The notes: generated by a model not told the origin, from the letters alone. Numbered from the stretch's first letter, positions 1 to 9,894 are shown. The stretch is DNA of 64,000 nucleotides from Lamellibrachia columna (GCA_963662155.1 OY759261.1:32104277-32168276), one strand, 5' to 3'. Program-made: numbers and translations.

Positions 1-64
1 CAACATCACCGCTGTTGATTCATCGGCTGTGAGTATTACAAAGTTGAATGTTTCAATTCTCCTG

Positions 65-70
65 AACGAT
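65..70 (+). repeat. Left copy of candidate target-site duplication (AACGAT)
   Basis: AACGAT directly abuts the left terminus of the element and is matched exactly at 2543-2548 abutting the right terminus. A chance match of six bases at these two fixed positions is unlikely. Confidence 0.68.
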
Positions 71-158
71 TGTTACAACCAGTAATGTAATAATCGACGG
101 GTGATGTAATAAATCGAACGGTAATGTTATACATCGACCAGTAATGTAAGAACAATCA
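71..158 (+). repeat. Left inverted end with subterminal tandem repeats
   Basis: Starts TGTTACAACCAGTAATGTAA and continues as about four diverged 20-21 bp units of the form GTAATGTAATAAATCGAC. The same motif in reverse complement forms 2428-2542. Subterminal repeat arrays of this kind are typical of foldback elements and often hold transposase binding sites; that role is inferred here. Confidence 0.7.
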
Positions 159-165
159 TATTGCA

Positions 166-220
166 CCTCCTCCTCATCGTCATCATCATCCTCATGTTCA
201 TCCTTATAATGGTTAGCCAT
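166..220 (-). pseudogene. Acidic reading-frame start in left arm of the transposon
   Basis: On the minus strand an ATG at 220-218 opens MANHYKDEHEDDDDDEEE and then runs into the terminal repeats. A related frame lies in the opposite arm at 2187-2240. The bases around the ATG (CATGGCTAAC, then GATGAACATGAG) are shared, so the two were one sequence that became an inverted pair. It may be the start of a transposon protein, or only an inverted non-coding arm with a coding look. No protein family is recognisable. Confidence 0.35.
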
Positions 221-369
221 GGTGACACCCACGTTTAAAAACGTATGATTAACATAGGAATCTCAGAATGAGCCGCATTTTCTGGGAGGACGTATGTAAT
301 GCCGTTCATATAGCCTCCCTAGTAACGCACTTCAGTAACTACATGTTGGCAAACAATAGGACCGAATAA

Positions 370-1500
370 GACAATGTGGTAAGGAAGAAGGGGGGATCAT
401 TAAAAGTGTCACCTCACCAAATGAAAGAGGTAATCTATACTCAAGTAAGGGATCATCTGAAACAATTATTTAAAGGATCAATAAAAATGGTTAAAAAATA
501 AATACCTGCTTATAATTTGATAAAATTAAGGGTCATATCAAAAAAGTTAGGGGACATCTTATACTGCAATATTAGAAACTTAAGTTTAGTCGGGGAAAAA
601 AATAAGGGATCAGCTGAACAAAATTAAGGGCTTATCTGAAATATAATATTAAAGGGTAATTTTAGTCAACTAAAATATTCATCTAAACGATTAAAGGGCG
701 CCTAAAATATTTTAAAAATTTGACTAAAATTAAGAGGTTTATCAAAACGAATAAAATAATAATCTAAGAGGAGTCATTAAAGAGTCATTTAATAATGAAC
801 TAGCTGATCATCTCAAAACAGTATGGGGTCATCTCATAAAATCAAGTGGTCGTCTCGAAAAAAAGTTAAATAAATGAATGGGTCATCTCATAAAATAAAT
901 GGGTCTTCGCAAACAATTAAACAATCGTCTAAAAAGATGTAAGAAATAATTAACAAGTTAACTAGCTGATCGTCTCAACGAATTAAGGGATCATCTAAAA
1001 AATTAAGTGTGTCTTCGCAAAAAAGTTCAGGTATCATATTGAAAAGTTTAACTATTCAATACAAATGAACCAGATGATGGTCTCAATAAATTAAGGATCA
1101 TTTTACAAACTAAAGGGGTTTTTCCAAACCAAGTAAAAACAATTAAAAAACTTATCTACCTCATCGTTGTGAAATGAAGCCGTCACTTCATATAATTGAG
1201 CAAAATTTAAAATGTAAGGACTCATAGCAAAACGCAAACTTAACGGGTCAACAAACAAATTAAGGGCTCACACCGAAAATGTAAGTGGTTATCTAAAATA
1301 AATTAAACACATTTTAAAAATAAATTAAGGAATCACTTTAAAAAAAATATAGGGTCATTTAACAAAGTATTTAGCTCATCATCTGAGAAAGTTAAGGGAT
1401 TATCTCATATAATTAATGGGTTATTGCAAACTAAAAATGTAAGGCGTTAATTAATGAGTCATCTAAACATTGTAATAAGAGGGTTATCTAAACATCAGCC
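370..1500 (+). repeat. Degenerate AT-rich repeat region inside the transposon (AATTAAGGG-TCATCT motif)
   Basis: The phrase AATTAAGGGATCATCT, with variants such as GGGTCATCTCA and GGGTTATCT followed by an A-rich run, recurs dozens of times at irregular spacing of about 25-45 bp. No long frame is open. It looks like an old, much-decayed minisatellite that fills the inside of the element at 71-2542. Confidence 0.55.
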
Positions 1501-1867
1501 TCTTATTTTACGTTTTATGTGACCGCTTTTTAATTTAAACATACCCTTATGGGATTACCTCTTACCTTATTTTAAATGTACCACTAAATGTTACATGTTC
1601 AGTTGCTCGCTTAATTGTTGAGACAACCACTTTAATCAGTAGGTGTGTGAGCTGTTGATTCAGACTAAATCTGTAAACTATTTTTCGCATAATGCGTGCG
1701 CAAACACATACGAAGACCTTCTTATGTTTATGTTCTTAGATTACATAATAATAAAATAAAATTATGATATGTATATGTTGCGGAGTTACGCAACCGAACA
1801 CTGGCAGCGCGCAGGTGGAGAAGAAAAGAATCGCCATGCCATTTTATGGTTATGTTCTAGTAAAGTA

Positions 1868-1940
1868 AGACGTCCGCGCTTACCGCCGTTGTACTCAGAC
1901 GTCCGCGTTTAATGCCGTTGTACTCAGACGTCCGCGCTTA
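1868..1940 (+). repeat. 29-bp direct repeat, about 2.5 copies
   Basis: AGACGTCCGCG begins at 1868, 1897 and 1926, exactly 29 bp apart, each followed by a TTA...CCGTTGTACTC stretch. This is a GC-rich island within AT-rich DNA. Function unknown. Confidence 0.85.
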
Positions 1941-1991
1941 GAATCCCTTGCAAACCGTACAGTGCGGATCATATATTCACGACCTTGATGC

Positions 1992-2027
1992 AGGAAAGAG
2001 AGAAAGTGAGACGGAAAGAGAGAGATA
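1992..2027 (+). repeat. GA-rich microsatellite
   Basis: Imperfect purine run of GAGA units with a few interruptions. Low complexity and not coding. Confidence 0.6.
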
Positions 2028-2186
2028 CAAACAATGGAGATTTTCATTCGAAAGTATGCCTGGTAACACGTATTTCGTTCCAATATTAGTTGTTGCTTGG
2101 TCTGGGGTGGTGGACTCCGAAGTCACCATTTTAAGTGGGCAAAAAGTAAATTTATTCAGGGGAACGACGCCAAGTCTAAAAACAGC

Positions 2187-2243
2187 ATGGCTAACAATGA
2201 TACGGGTGAACATGAGTATGTTGAGGAGGACGTGGAGGAGTAG
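2187..2243 (+). pseudogene. Acidic reading-frame start in right arm of the transposon
   Basis: ATG at 2187 opens MANNDTGEHEYVEEDVEE and stops at TAG 2241-2243. It matches the minus-strand frame at 220-166 in its start and in its acidic run. With a stop after 18 codons it cannot be a working gene by itself; it could be a broken first exon of a transposon protein. Another frame (1948-2289) is open across it but has no recognisable similarity. Confidence 0.35.
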
Positions 2244-2427
2244 GACGATGAGGCTGATGAGGTTGAGGCAGTTGTCTTTATCATCGTAATAATTATGATC
2301 CTCATAATCATAATTACTAAGATAAACATTTAATTTTTCTATATCTTTCTCCTCCTATTCTTCATACTCATTACCATTTATCATCTTCATCATCATCGTC
2401 ATCATAATAATTTTCATCGTTTTTATT

Positions 2428-2542
2428 ACATTACCTGTCCATTACTACATTACAAGTCGAGTTATTACATTACCAGTACATTTCTACATTACAGGTCGAT
2501 TTATTACAGTACCGGTCCAGTATTACGTTACTGGTTGTAACA
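2428..2542 (-). repeat. Right inverted end with subterminal tandem repeats
   Basis: On the minus strand this reads TGTTACAACCAGTAACGTAA followed by about six diverged 20-21 bp GTAATGTAATAA units. It pairs with 71-158 and has about two more repeat units than the left arm, so the arms have changed copy number independently. Confidence 0.7.
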
Positions 2543-2548
2543 AACGAT
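2543..2548 (+). repeat. Right copy of candidate target-site duplication (AACGAT)
   Basis: Direct repeat of 65-70, immediately after the right inverted end. Together the two copies define the insertion boundaries. Confidence 0.68.
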
Positions 2549-2585
2549 CCCAAAAAATATTTGCCCAATTCATTGCAGACACATT

Positions 2586-2705
2586 CACACACGCACACAC
2601 ACGCACACGCACGCGCCCGCGCGCATGCACACGCACACGCACACGCACACGCACACACACACACACGCACGCACGCGCGCACGCGCGCGCGCGCACACAC
2701 ACATA
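2586..2705 (+). repeat. CA/CG alternating microsatellite
   Basis: About 120 bp of almost unbroken purine-pyrimidine alternation (CACACG, GCGCGC, CACGCA). Both strands give open frames of alternating His/Thr/Ala/Arg or Cys/Val, which are artefacts. Such sequence can adopt left-handed Z-DNA. Confidence 0.9.
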
Positions 2706-3113
2706 TGATAGAACAGTTGGTCTTTATTATCGCCACGTACTGATATGTTTACTTAAACGTGGACCTGTATAATGCTATGCAAATAATATAGTATCATCCG
2801 TTTGAATGTATTCTCTTGAAATGTTCAGCTTTAGGTTTTTCATTCCCAACGTATCCCAATACTTATATTGTATAACTTTAACTTATACAATACTTAGCCG
2901 TAATGTAGTTTCAGCTTTAAGTTTTAAGCAGTGAACTTGCACTTCAAACGCTGGAGTGAGGAGGATTGGCAAGAAGTGGGAAGTTGTTCTAAACATGGGT
3001 GGGAGGATGACCTCAAAACAGGTTGGCGGACATATGTAGAGAAAACGTATAGTTGAAAGTGTAAGTTAAATAACAACTGATAGAATATATGGAAACGCAT
3101 TTTACGATTTTAG
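2706..3113 (+). other. Probable intron or upstream non-coding stretch
   Basis: AT-rich sequence between the CA/CG microsatellite and the first recognised exon. A short frame open at about 2936-3023 ends at AACAG/GTTGGC, but its donor is poor and it is not called. The last bases, CATTTTACGATTTTAG at 3098-3113, form the splice acceptor of the exon at 3114. Confidence 0.4.
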
Positions 3114-3219
3114 ACATCCCTGGGGATGAACCGGTGGGAGACCGGGCAAATGAACTGGGTCAATGGAAACATCGCTTTGAGGACCATTATTAGCATTGAC
3201 GGACCAACACCTTTCGATG
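3114..3219 (+). CDS. Internal exon of a LamG/ConA-like extracellular protein gene (partial)
   Basis: Exon between a TTTTAG acceptor (ends 3113) and a GTAAGC donor (starts 3220). It codes 35 residues from phase 0 plus one base, including the segments GMNRWETGQMNWVNGN and ALRTIISIDGPTPFD. The spare G joins the GT that opens the next exon to make Gly, so the splice keeps frame. The motif W-x-VNG-N resembles the strand of LamG-like jellyroll domains usually written YVNG or YVDG. A long open frame on the opposite strand (3440-3102) is its antisense shadow. Upstream exons lie outside the window or were not recognised; the transposon at 71-2542 sits upstream. The exon call rests on splice sites, phase and reading quality. 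The family call is inference; a secreted or cell-surface protein is likely. Confidence 0.68.
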
Positions 3220-3448
3220 GTAAGCAACAGTTTCATAAAGTTGAACTTTGTCAAGCCGTTTTGGTCAAACAAATGTAATATTCTTTGTACTGTCCTTATT
3301 TTCTTGCAACGAGCAAACATTACATTAATGGAAGTGTCTGTACCCCTTGCAAACATACGTTTTTGAAATTTGTCCCACTTGCGGCATCGATTAGTTTTAT
3401 GTTTCGCTATGAATTCATTGGGTTCGTCTAATATTCGCACACAGCATG

Positions 3449-3450
<2 letters not shown>

Positions 3451-3530
<80 letters not shown>
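3451..3530 (+). repeat. (AT)40 microsatellite
   Basis: 80 bp of perfect AT dinucleotide, at the point where the antisense LINE fragment loses similarity. Confidence 0.95.
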
Positions 3531-3532
<2 letters not shown>

Positions 3533-4590
3533 CTTATTTCTTGAAAACTTTTAAATAGTGGTATGAAATTTGCTTCTGCATATTAAAAAAAAAAACTTCC
3601 TCTTTTAAAGACAAATTCAACACACTTGCAAATAATCTACTTATGTGTGCTACTGTTTCCATTAGTAGTTTTGGAGGAATTCCATCAACTACCGGTGATG
3701 TATTATCCTTCAATGCCTTTATTTTCTTAGCTACAATTTCTGGAATTACAATTAACCATCCAAAATAATAAGATTTAGCCTCCTGAATTTAACATCTGGA
3801 CATTGTTATGTAATAATATCCTCTCTGGAAAACACTAAACTGAAGTAACCATTTAGGTATTCAGCTATTAAAAACTGATATGATATTATATTTCCGGTAC
3901 GCCTATAAAACGTCCACATAGCTTGCTTGAACGTTATTTATTTTTCTAATCACTTCTTTTGACAAATGTTTCTTTTAATACCGTTTTCCTTGTTTTTTTT
4001 CAAGGGAACCAAGTATTTTCTCGTATCTTTATAGCTACCTTTGTGGAAGTTTCTCCTGATTTTTATTTTTACATTCTGATTTTCAATTGATGTCAAAATG
4101 TATTTGATTACGGTCACTGTTACACCATGGTTCATATATTTTTACATTGTCCATTAATTGTTTGATGAAAACTATATATAATATATTATCTTCCCTGGTT
4201 GGTTCTAGCACGTGCTGAGAAAGGAAGCTGAATTAAACACATACATTGTTGGTCCTCACCCTCTGTACTTCCTAGATATGTACATTGTATGTGTCCATGG
4301 TTAAAATCTCCTAGTATTTTACATTCCCCTTTACTAACTTCCTTTATAACATTATTTCTGTTTTTGTTATCCTCTTTGTTTATGTTTGGACTACACTAAT
4401 CCAACAGTTAATATTGAATTTCCTGAAACTATTTTGCACCAAACAGCTTCATCGCAATATGTTTCCCTTTCTAATTTTATTTCATATGCCTGAATATATT
4501 CTTTACTATATAAAAAACTCCCCCATATGAACCTTAGTAGTAGGTATGTCTTGTCTCAATATTTGGTAGCCAAGTGTGGTATATTTGTCT
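3531..4590 (-). pseudogene. Broken CR1/L2-like LINE: endonuclease and start of reverse transcriptase
   Basis: Read on the minus strand in several frames joined by frameshifts and stops. In order: LGYQILRQD (4574-4548), DEAVWCKI (about 4452-4429), ILGDFNH (about 4317-4295, the GDFN motif of APE-type endonucleases), EPWCNSDRNQIHFDIN (4132-4085), KIKALKDNTSPVVDGIPPKL (about 3730-3668, start of reverse transcriptase) and ANFIPLFK (about 3576-3550). The order and spacing match ORF2 of CR1/L2/Jockey-group non-LTR elements. The catalytic FADD part and the C-terminus are absent; similarity ends at the (AT)40 tract. It is antisense within the intron of the LamG-like gene, and its endonuclease end reaches to within a few bases of the next exon's acceptor. 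Inactive. Confidence 0.85.
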
Positions 4591-4594
4591 ATAG

Positions 4595-4683
4595 GTCCCA
4601 TCCGCGAGAGTCACTGTCCCTTGATGATCGGCGCCTTCATCAAGCAACGAGTTCCCAGCTACTTCCAAGGCTACATGGACAAC
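4595..4683 (+). CDS. Internal exon of the same LamG/ConA-like gene
   Basis: The 89-bp exon starts with GT, completing Gly with the previous exon, and then gives 29 codons ending ATG GAC AAC before a strong GTAAGT donor at 4684. It includes ESHCPLMIGAFIKQ and VPSYFQGYMDN. Third codon positions are mostly C or G, in sharp contrast to the AT-rich surroundings, which supports coding. The pattern P-L-M-I-G-A followed by Y-F-x-G-Y-M-D-N matches the last strands of LamG/pentraxin-like jellyroll domains (typically PLxIGxx...FxGxIDxVxxY). A second frame is also open here but lacks the codon bias and the phase match. The specific gene is not recognised. Confidence 0.75.
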
Positions 4684-4984
4684 GTAAGTTCGACATCTTC
4701 ATTGGGGGAATGTATACGTAAATAGAAAGGTAGGATGGGAGGGATATTGGAAAGGAGGGCAGGAGGGGAGGGAGATATGAGTGATGCAGATTGATGGTGT
4801 TGGTGGTGGTTAATGGTAGTGGTAGTTGTACTGGTAGAGGTAGTTGTAACGACAGTGGTGATTGTAGTTGTAATGACAGAAGCATCAGCAGCAGCAGAAG
4901 CTGCAACATAACGAATAAACGTTCTAATATGTGTAGCAATTTTACGAACATCGGCATTTACCATGATATTGTTATTTGTTTCAG
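4684..4984 (+). other. Short intron with purine-rich and GGT-rich low-complexity DNA
   Basis: 301 bp from GTAAGT to TTATTTGTTTCAG, phase 0. Positions 4730-4780 are GGGAGG-rich and 4797-4870 are built from TGGTGGTTG-like units. Long open frames on both strands in this stretch come from this simple sequence and are not genes. Confidence 0.65.
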
Positions 4985-5005
4985 ATCTGCTTCTACAAAT
5001 GGTAG
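4985..5005 (+). CDS. Terminal coding exon (ICFYKW-stop) of the LamG/ConA-like gene
   Basis: After a good acceptor (TTGTTTCAG, ends 4984) the frame reads ICFYKW and stops at TAG 5003-5005. Joined to the previous exon it gives GYMDNICFYKW, the expected end of a jellyroll (D-N/E-V-x-x-Y near the C-terminus). Two cysteines, one in the previous exon and one here, could form a disulfide. Another frame stays open to 5051 but would need a frame change. The exon is very short, so transcript support would matter. Confidence 0.62.
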   Translation: MCFYKW

Positions 5006-5856
<851 letters not shown>

Positions 5857-6795
5857 CATAGATTTCATGATGGGGAAATATGCATCTTATTTATTCTGAG
5901 GATCGAACGTATTGTGTTATATATATTTCGTGAAGAGTAGGCGGACAGACAATCATAATAGGTATACATTGTCATGACACATCAAAGGGAAAGGACACAG
6001 CAGTATTGTGATCATATTGCAATCACCAACTAAATATTTTGGGAGCAAATTATTCATACTAGTGATCGCTTTGCTCAGCGCAATATGTTAGTACTGCTAC
6101 GACTGCCGCTTCATTTGATTAATTGTAGGTGTACAGCGCAAACACCTGTGTTATGTTTGCTAATGAGCTGTCACCAAAATGTTTTATGTTGAAAAGTGGT
6201 GCCACCTAGAGACCATGCATTGCATTGAACCTTTAGTAATTCCAATTGGATCATTCTGGGCAGTTTTGGAACTCTTTTTGAACGATTATTAAATGTTCGT
6301 TTTTATAGCGCGGTATCCATTTCTTTACAATTCACCCCCTGGCAAACGTATACATTCCAGCACCATATCGACATTAATGTGAAAGCATTTTAATGTGAAC
6401 ATGCATTCATAGTAACAAAACGTGTTTAGAGCGGACACCGTTAACGTTAGATATATTGGCCCATTGCGAATGATTTACAATTACGTAAATACATGGGAAT
6501 ATGTTGTGTTTCGAGGGACAAAACAATCCACAATTGTCCTAATATTAAATGCTGCTATGATTTGACAAAAATGCTATTTTTTTTTCTTTTACCTAAACAT
6601 AACTTTTACAATGCTAGCACGTAATGGACGTCGCTTGGATATGTTGTCCTATATCCCATAAATATAGCGACATGTAGTTAATTACATCAACGTAAAGAAA
6701 ATATATACATAAAATGCAGTATGTGTTTTGGGAAGCCCCTGAAACATCTCAGTTTTTAGTACTACTCTCTGGAAAAATAATGTATAAAAAGAGAT

Positions 6796-6807
6796 GCCAC
6801 CTAGTGG
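6796..6807 (-). promoter_or_regulatory. CTCF-like core
   Basis: GCCACCTAGTGG agrees with the reverse complement of the CTCF core (CCASYAGRKGGC-type). A weaker related word, GCCACCTAGAGA, lies at 6201-6212. A 12-base match may be chance; binding is not shown. Confidence 0.22.
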
Positions 6808-7722
6808 AACTTAATTGCGATAGATAAATAGGCATATAGAACAGTGATGGCTCGTTCGGTTCTCATATTGCTGTAACCATGCAGCGACAAGGTTGCAGTT
6901 GCCTCAACTAATATGTTAAATAATTAAAGGTTGATACAAAATTGCCGATAATGTTACTTCCCTAGCCGACGCATAAACATGAGCACATACGACAAATAGC
7001 AATTGACATTTGATTAACAACGTTCTACGTTTGGATGATAGTTCGATTCAGTGATATTAGTTAATATTTTTTAGCAAGGATTACAAAAAACTGCCACCCA
7101 ACAGGGCCACTGTAAATCTTAAAGAGTCCTACGACTAGCCATGTACATGTAACTTGGTTTTATAAAACAATTTGTTTTAAGCATATTCCCGTCAACATTT
7201 CCACAATAAGTAGATACTGTGTTTCATTATATCTTCTTCCTCCATCAATAATACAATTAAATATTAATATAAGTGTGCACCTCAAGCTGAACTAGAACTA
7301 GAGTGCACTAAACCGCATTAGTAAAATGTCAGTGTATATTTTATATGCTTAGAGCCTACTCATATTCACCGAATATAATACTTGAATGGAATGTGATATG
7401 TATTGACCTTCGCCATATTCGTCTGTGTATGTTTTGATATCGCCAAAAATATTGCAACTGTACTTTTTTGTGGCTCTGACTTCCAAAACAAGTTCATATT
7501 AGCGTCGAGACTGCAGAAAATATAGCACGACAACTAAAATCCCACCGGTTTAAAATAGTTTATTCTTCGTAGCTCCTCAGGGAACAGATCCGAACTACTT
7601 ACGACTCAAATTATTGAAATGGGTAGAACATGTATAACCTTTCGTTTTGGAGCACTACTTAGTTTGAGTTTCCCGACGATTTAAGCGCAATAGAAATTAG
7701 CGTATTTTCTCTTAATGAAAAT

Positions 7723-7826
7723 GAAAACTATGTCAATACGTTGAAAACATACTGTTATGTGACAATACTGATTTATGTACATGTGAACACTTATTTGCTT
7801 GTTCACAAGTCATTGACATAGTTTTC
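7723..7826. repeat. Nested inverted repeat (hairpin-forming)
   Basis: GAAAACTATGTCAAT (7723-7737) is the exact reverse complement of 7812-7826. Inside it TGTGAACA (7782-7789) pairs exactly with TGTTCACA (7800-7807) across a 10-base loop. It could be a tiny MITE remnant or a hairpin. No target-site duplication was established. Confidence 0.6.
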
Positions 7827-7885
7827 CGCCTGCCGTCCTGAACCTGGTTCTTCGGATGCACCACTGATAATGCAAGTGAACTAGG

Positions 7886-7905
7886 ATTCCAAGGAATCTT
7901 GGAAT
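7886..7905. repeat. Short perfect inverted repeat
   Basis: ATTCCAAG and CTTGGAAT flank a 4-base loop GAAT. It is only 60 bp from the nested hairpin at 7723-7826 and could belong to the same structure. Confidence 0.5.
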
Positions 7906-9894
7906 AGAAGCAAACACGTTTAGGTCGTTACAAACAACGGTTTAATTAAAGCTTTCCGAATGCTAACATATAAATGTGTATGTGTACCAGTTTGTGCAAT
8001 GATAACACTATTAATTTGAGAAACTCTAATTCCACTTGTAATGTTGTTACGTCGTTGTCAACATATCATATGTAGATGAAGCCAGTAATTGTCCTTATCG
8101 TGATATGATTTTCATAACATTTAAATAAAAGGTCATGAAACCCAACACGTTTAAAGCAAACACAAATCTAACGAAATGCGAAATACGAAAACAAGGTTCT
8201 TCAGTTAAAACTGTTGTTGTCTATCTAAATCCAAGAGTGACTGATTTCAGTTGAATAAAATGAACAAATTGATTAAAAAAAAAATCGCGCGATTATTTAG
8301 TATTGCGCTGAAACAATGTCGTAACTATACCAACCCATGATCAACCGCACTTGAAGTTGTTCAAACGTCAGATTAGCCGATGTGTGCGCTATGATGTTAG
8401 CATTGTGATTTATGTTTGATATCAGTAGGCGTTACTGTTGGTACGATGTATGTTTTGCTGATACTTTAATTATTTCCATTCTGGTCAATGTCGTGCATAC
8501 ACCATTATTCCGAATAATAATATTACATTTTTAAAGATGGCAATAAAGGAAATGAAAATGATATTAAATGATTATGTGAAAGGCAACAATGTCAATGTAT
8601 TTAATATAATAGAGTGATATGAGTAAAGGCGGTTCACGTACAGTTTTGACTTTCGTTACGCCCAGGGCTTTCTGTGAGGCATTTCATGCGGGCAAATTGC
8701 TTATATGAAAGACTTGCTCTGCCAGTATGAAATGTTTTATGAATCTTATTTTTTAATATATAACATAAACAAATTAAACCAGTAAAATAACAACTTCATT
8801 TACAATAATAACCATACTTAGTTTTAAAACTTTACCTTAACCAGCTATCCAAGCGACCGTACTTGTTCGAAGCAGCCAGCCAGCCGACTGTTGCTTAGTT
8901 TGTAATGCTGTCTTTGGGCTATTTATAATTCGATCGGGTTCTTATCTCGAATATACCGGAATACGATAATGATGCAATCACCTGACATCGCATTCTTTTT
9001 AATGTGTGTGTCCTACCCTGTTGTTGATCGTGGCAACGTTTGTCGTCAGTTTGACCTTTTCTTTGTGGTAAATATGTTCGCTATTCTCTCAGATGGATTT
9101 AGTTAGTCAGATATGTATCGTAGATAATTGACGTCTAAAATGTTATATTTATATTGTTCGATGTAGATTTTGAATAGCGCGACCTTCATTCATTGGACAC
9201 TTGAAAATCGCGTATCCAGCTCATCGCGTGGGTTGACGACGGACTCTCACCACTGCGTCGTAATCTAGTAAATTGTGTCAGTTTCCAATGACTGGTTTTA
9301 CGATAATGTTAGGCGAAATGGAGTATCAAATGAATCGGTGCTATATTGGCGATTTCATTTCGTCGACAGATGCAATAGTCATACGAATTCCGACACAGAA
9401 CAAATTCAAAATACGAATATATTCATTAAGTTATTGTAATCCACAACATATTAACTTTACGTTGGTTTAATATGATGACTTCGTTTATCGACCTAGAGTA
9501 TGTTTGTTTTATGTATGCTATTCTTCTCGTATAAGACGTTACTATGACTGTCAGTATTACTTCGCAAGTTCCAGGGTTGACTGAAACCACCAAGTACCAA
9601 TATATAGATGGACATTTATGTTATGTTTTTGTATCACTTACGGAATACACATATTTCGCCCGGATGATAGACATATTTGCTAGTAGAAGATTAACAAATC
9701 AACAACTTCGTATATATAGAGAAAAAGAGCAATGGTTACTTTGAGCAGTGCCAGTGTATTCTGTGTTAGATTTATTGGTAAAAAATTCAACTGTGTTTTC
9801 TGATTTAAACAATTTAGTATTGTTTCAAGCTGTTCAATATTCCTCTGTGTGATATCATATTCCTGTTGTGACTAGGTGGAATCCAACATCATTC

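Larger units (their letters stand above)
71..2542. mobile_element. Foldback-like DNA transposon with long inverted ends and 6-bp target duplication
   Basis: The first 20 bases (71-90) are the reverse complement of the last 20 (2523-2542) with one mismatch; the outer ends read TGTTACAACC and GGTTGTAACA. The 6-mer AACGAT lies immediately outside both ends (65-70 and 2543-2548), as expected for a target-site duplication. Inside each end is a run of about 20-21 bp repeats around GTAATGTAATAAATCGAC, about four on the left and six on the right, in opposite orientation. Further in, both arms share a block beginning ATGGCTAAC. The total length is 2,472 bp. No intact transposase is visible, so this is probably a non-autonomous or decayed element. 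A 6-bp duplication with TG...CA ends does not pick out one superfamily. The termini and duplication are seen directly; mobility is inferred. Confidence 0.72.
3220..4594 (+). other. Intron carrying (AT)40 and an antisense LINE fragment
   Basis: GT at 3220-3221 and AG at 4593-4594 bound a 1,375-bp intron that splits a Gly codon (phase 1). It holds the AT microsatellite at 3451-3530 and a LINE relic in antisense orientation at 3531-4590. The acceptor is TATATTTGTCTATAG. Confidence 0.62.

Noticed and set aside
2470..2743. Cys/Val and His/Thr repeat proteins
   Set aside because: Translations of the CA/CG microsatellite on both strands.
2933..3023. Possible additional upstream exon of the LamG-like gene
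   Set aside because: The frame is open and phase 0 at its end, but the donor CAG/GTTGGC is weak, the acceptor is ambiguous, and there is no codon bias or clear LamG similarity.
3102..3440. 112-residue minus-strand frame
   Set aside because: Its C-terminal third is the antisense of the exon at 3114-3219, which has splice sites and a phase match. It has no similarity to a known family and runs to the (AT)40 side without a promoter or splice support.
3950..4135. 61-residue minus-strand frame as a gene
   Set aside because: It lies within the decayed LINE in the wrong frame; the neighbouring frame carries the recognisable EPWCNSDRNQIHFD segment.
4640..4964. Minus-strand frames of about 100 residues
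   Set aside because: They arise from GGT/GGA low-complexity DNA in the 301-bp intron and overlap one another in two frames.
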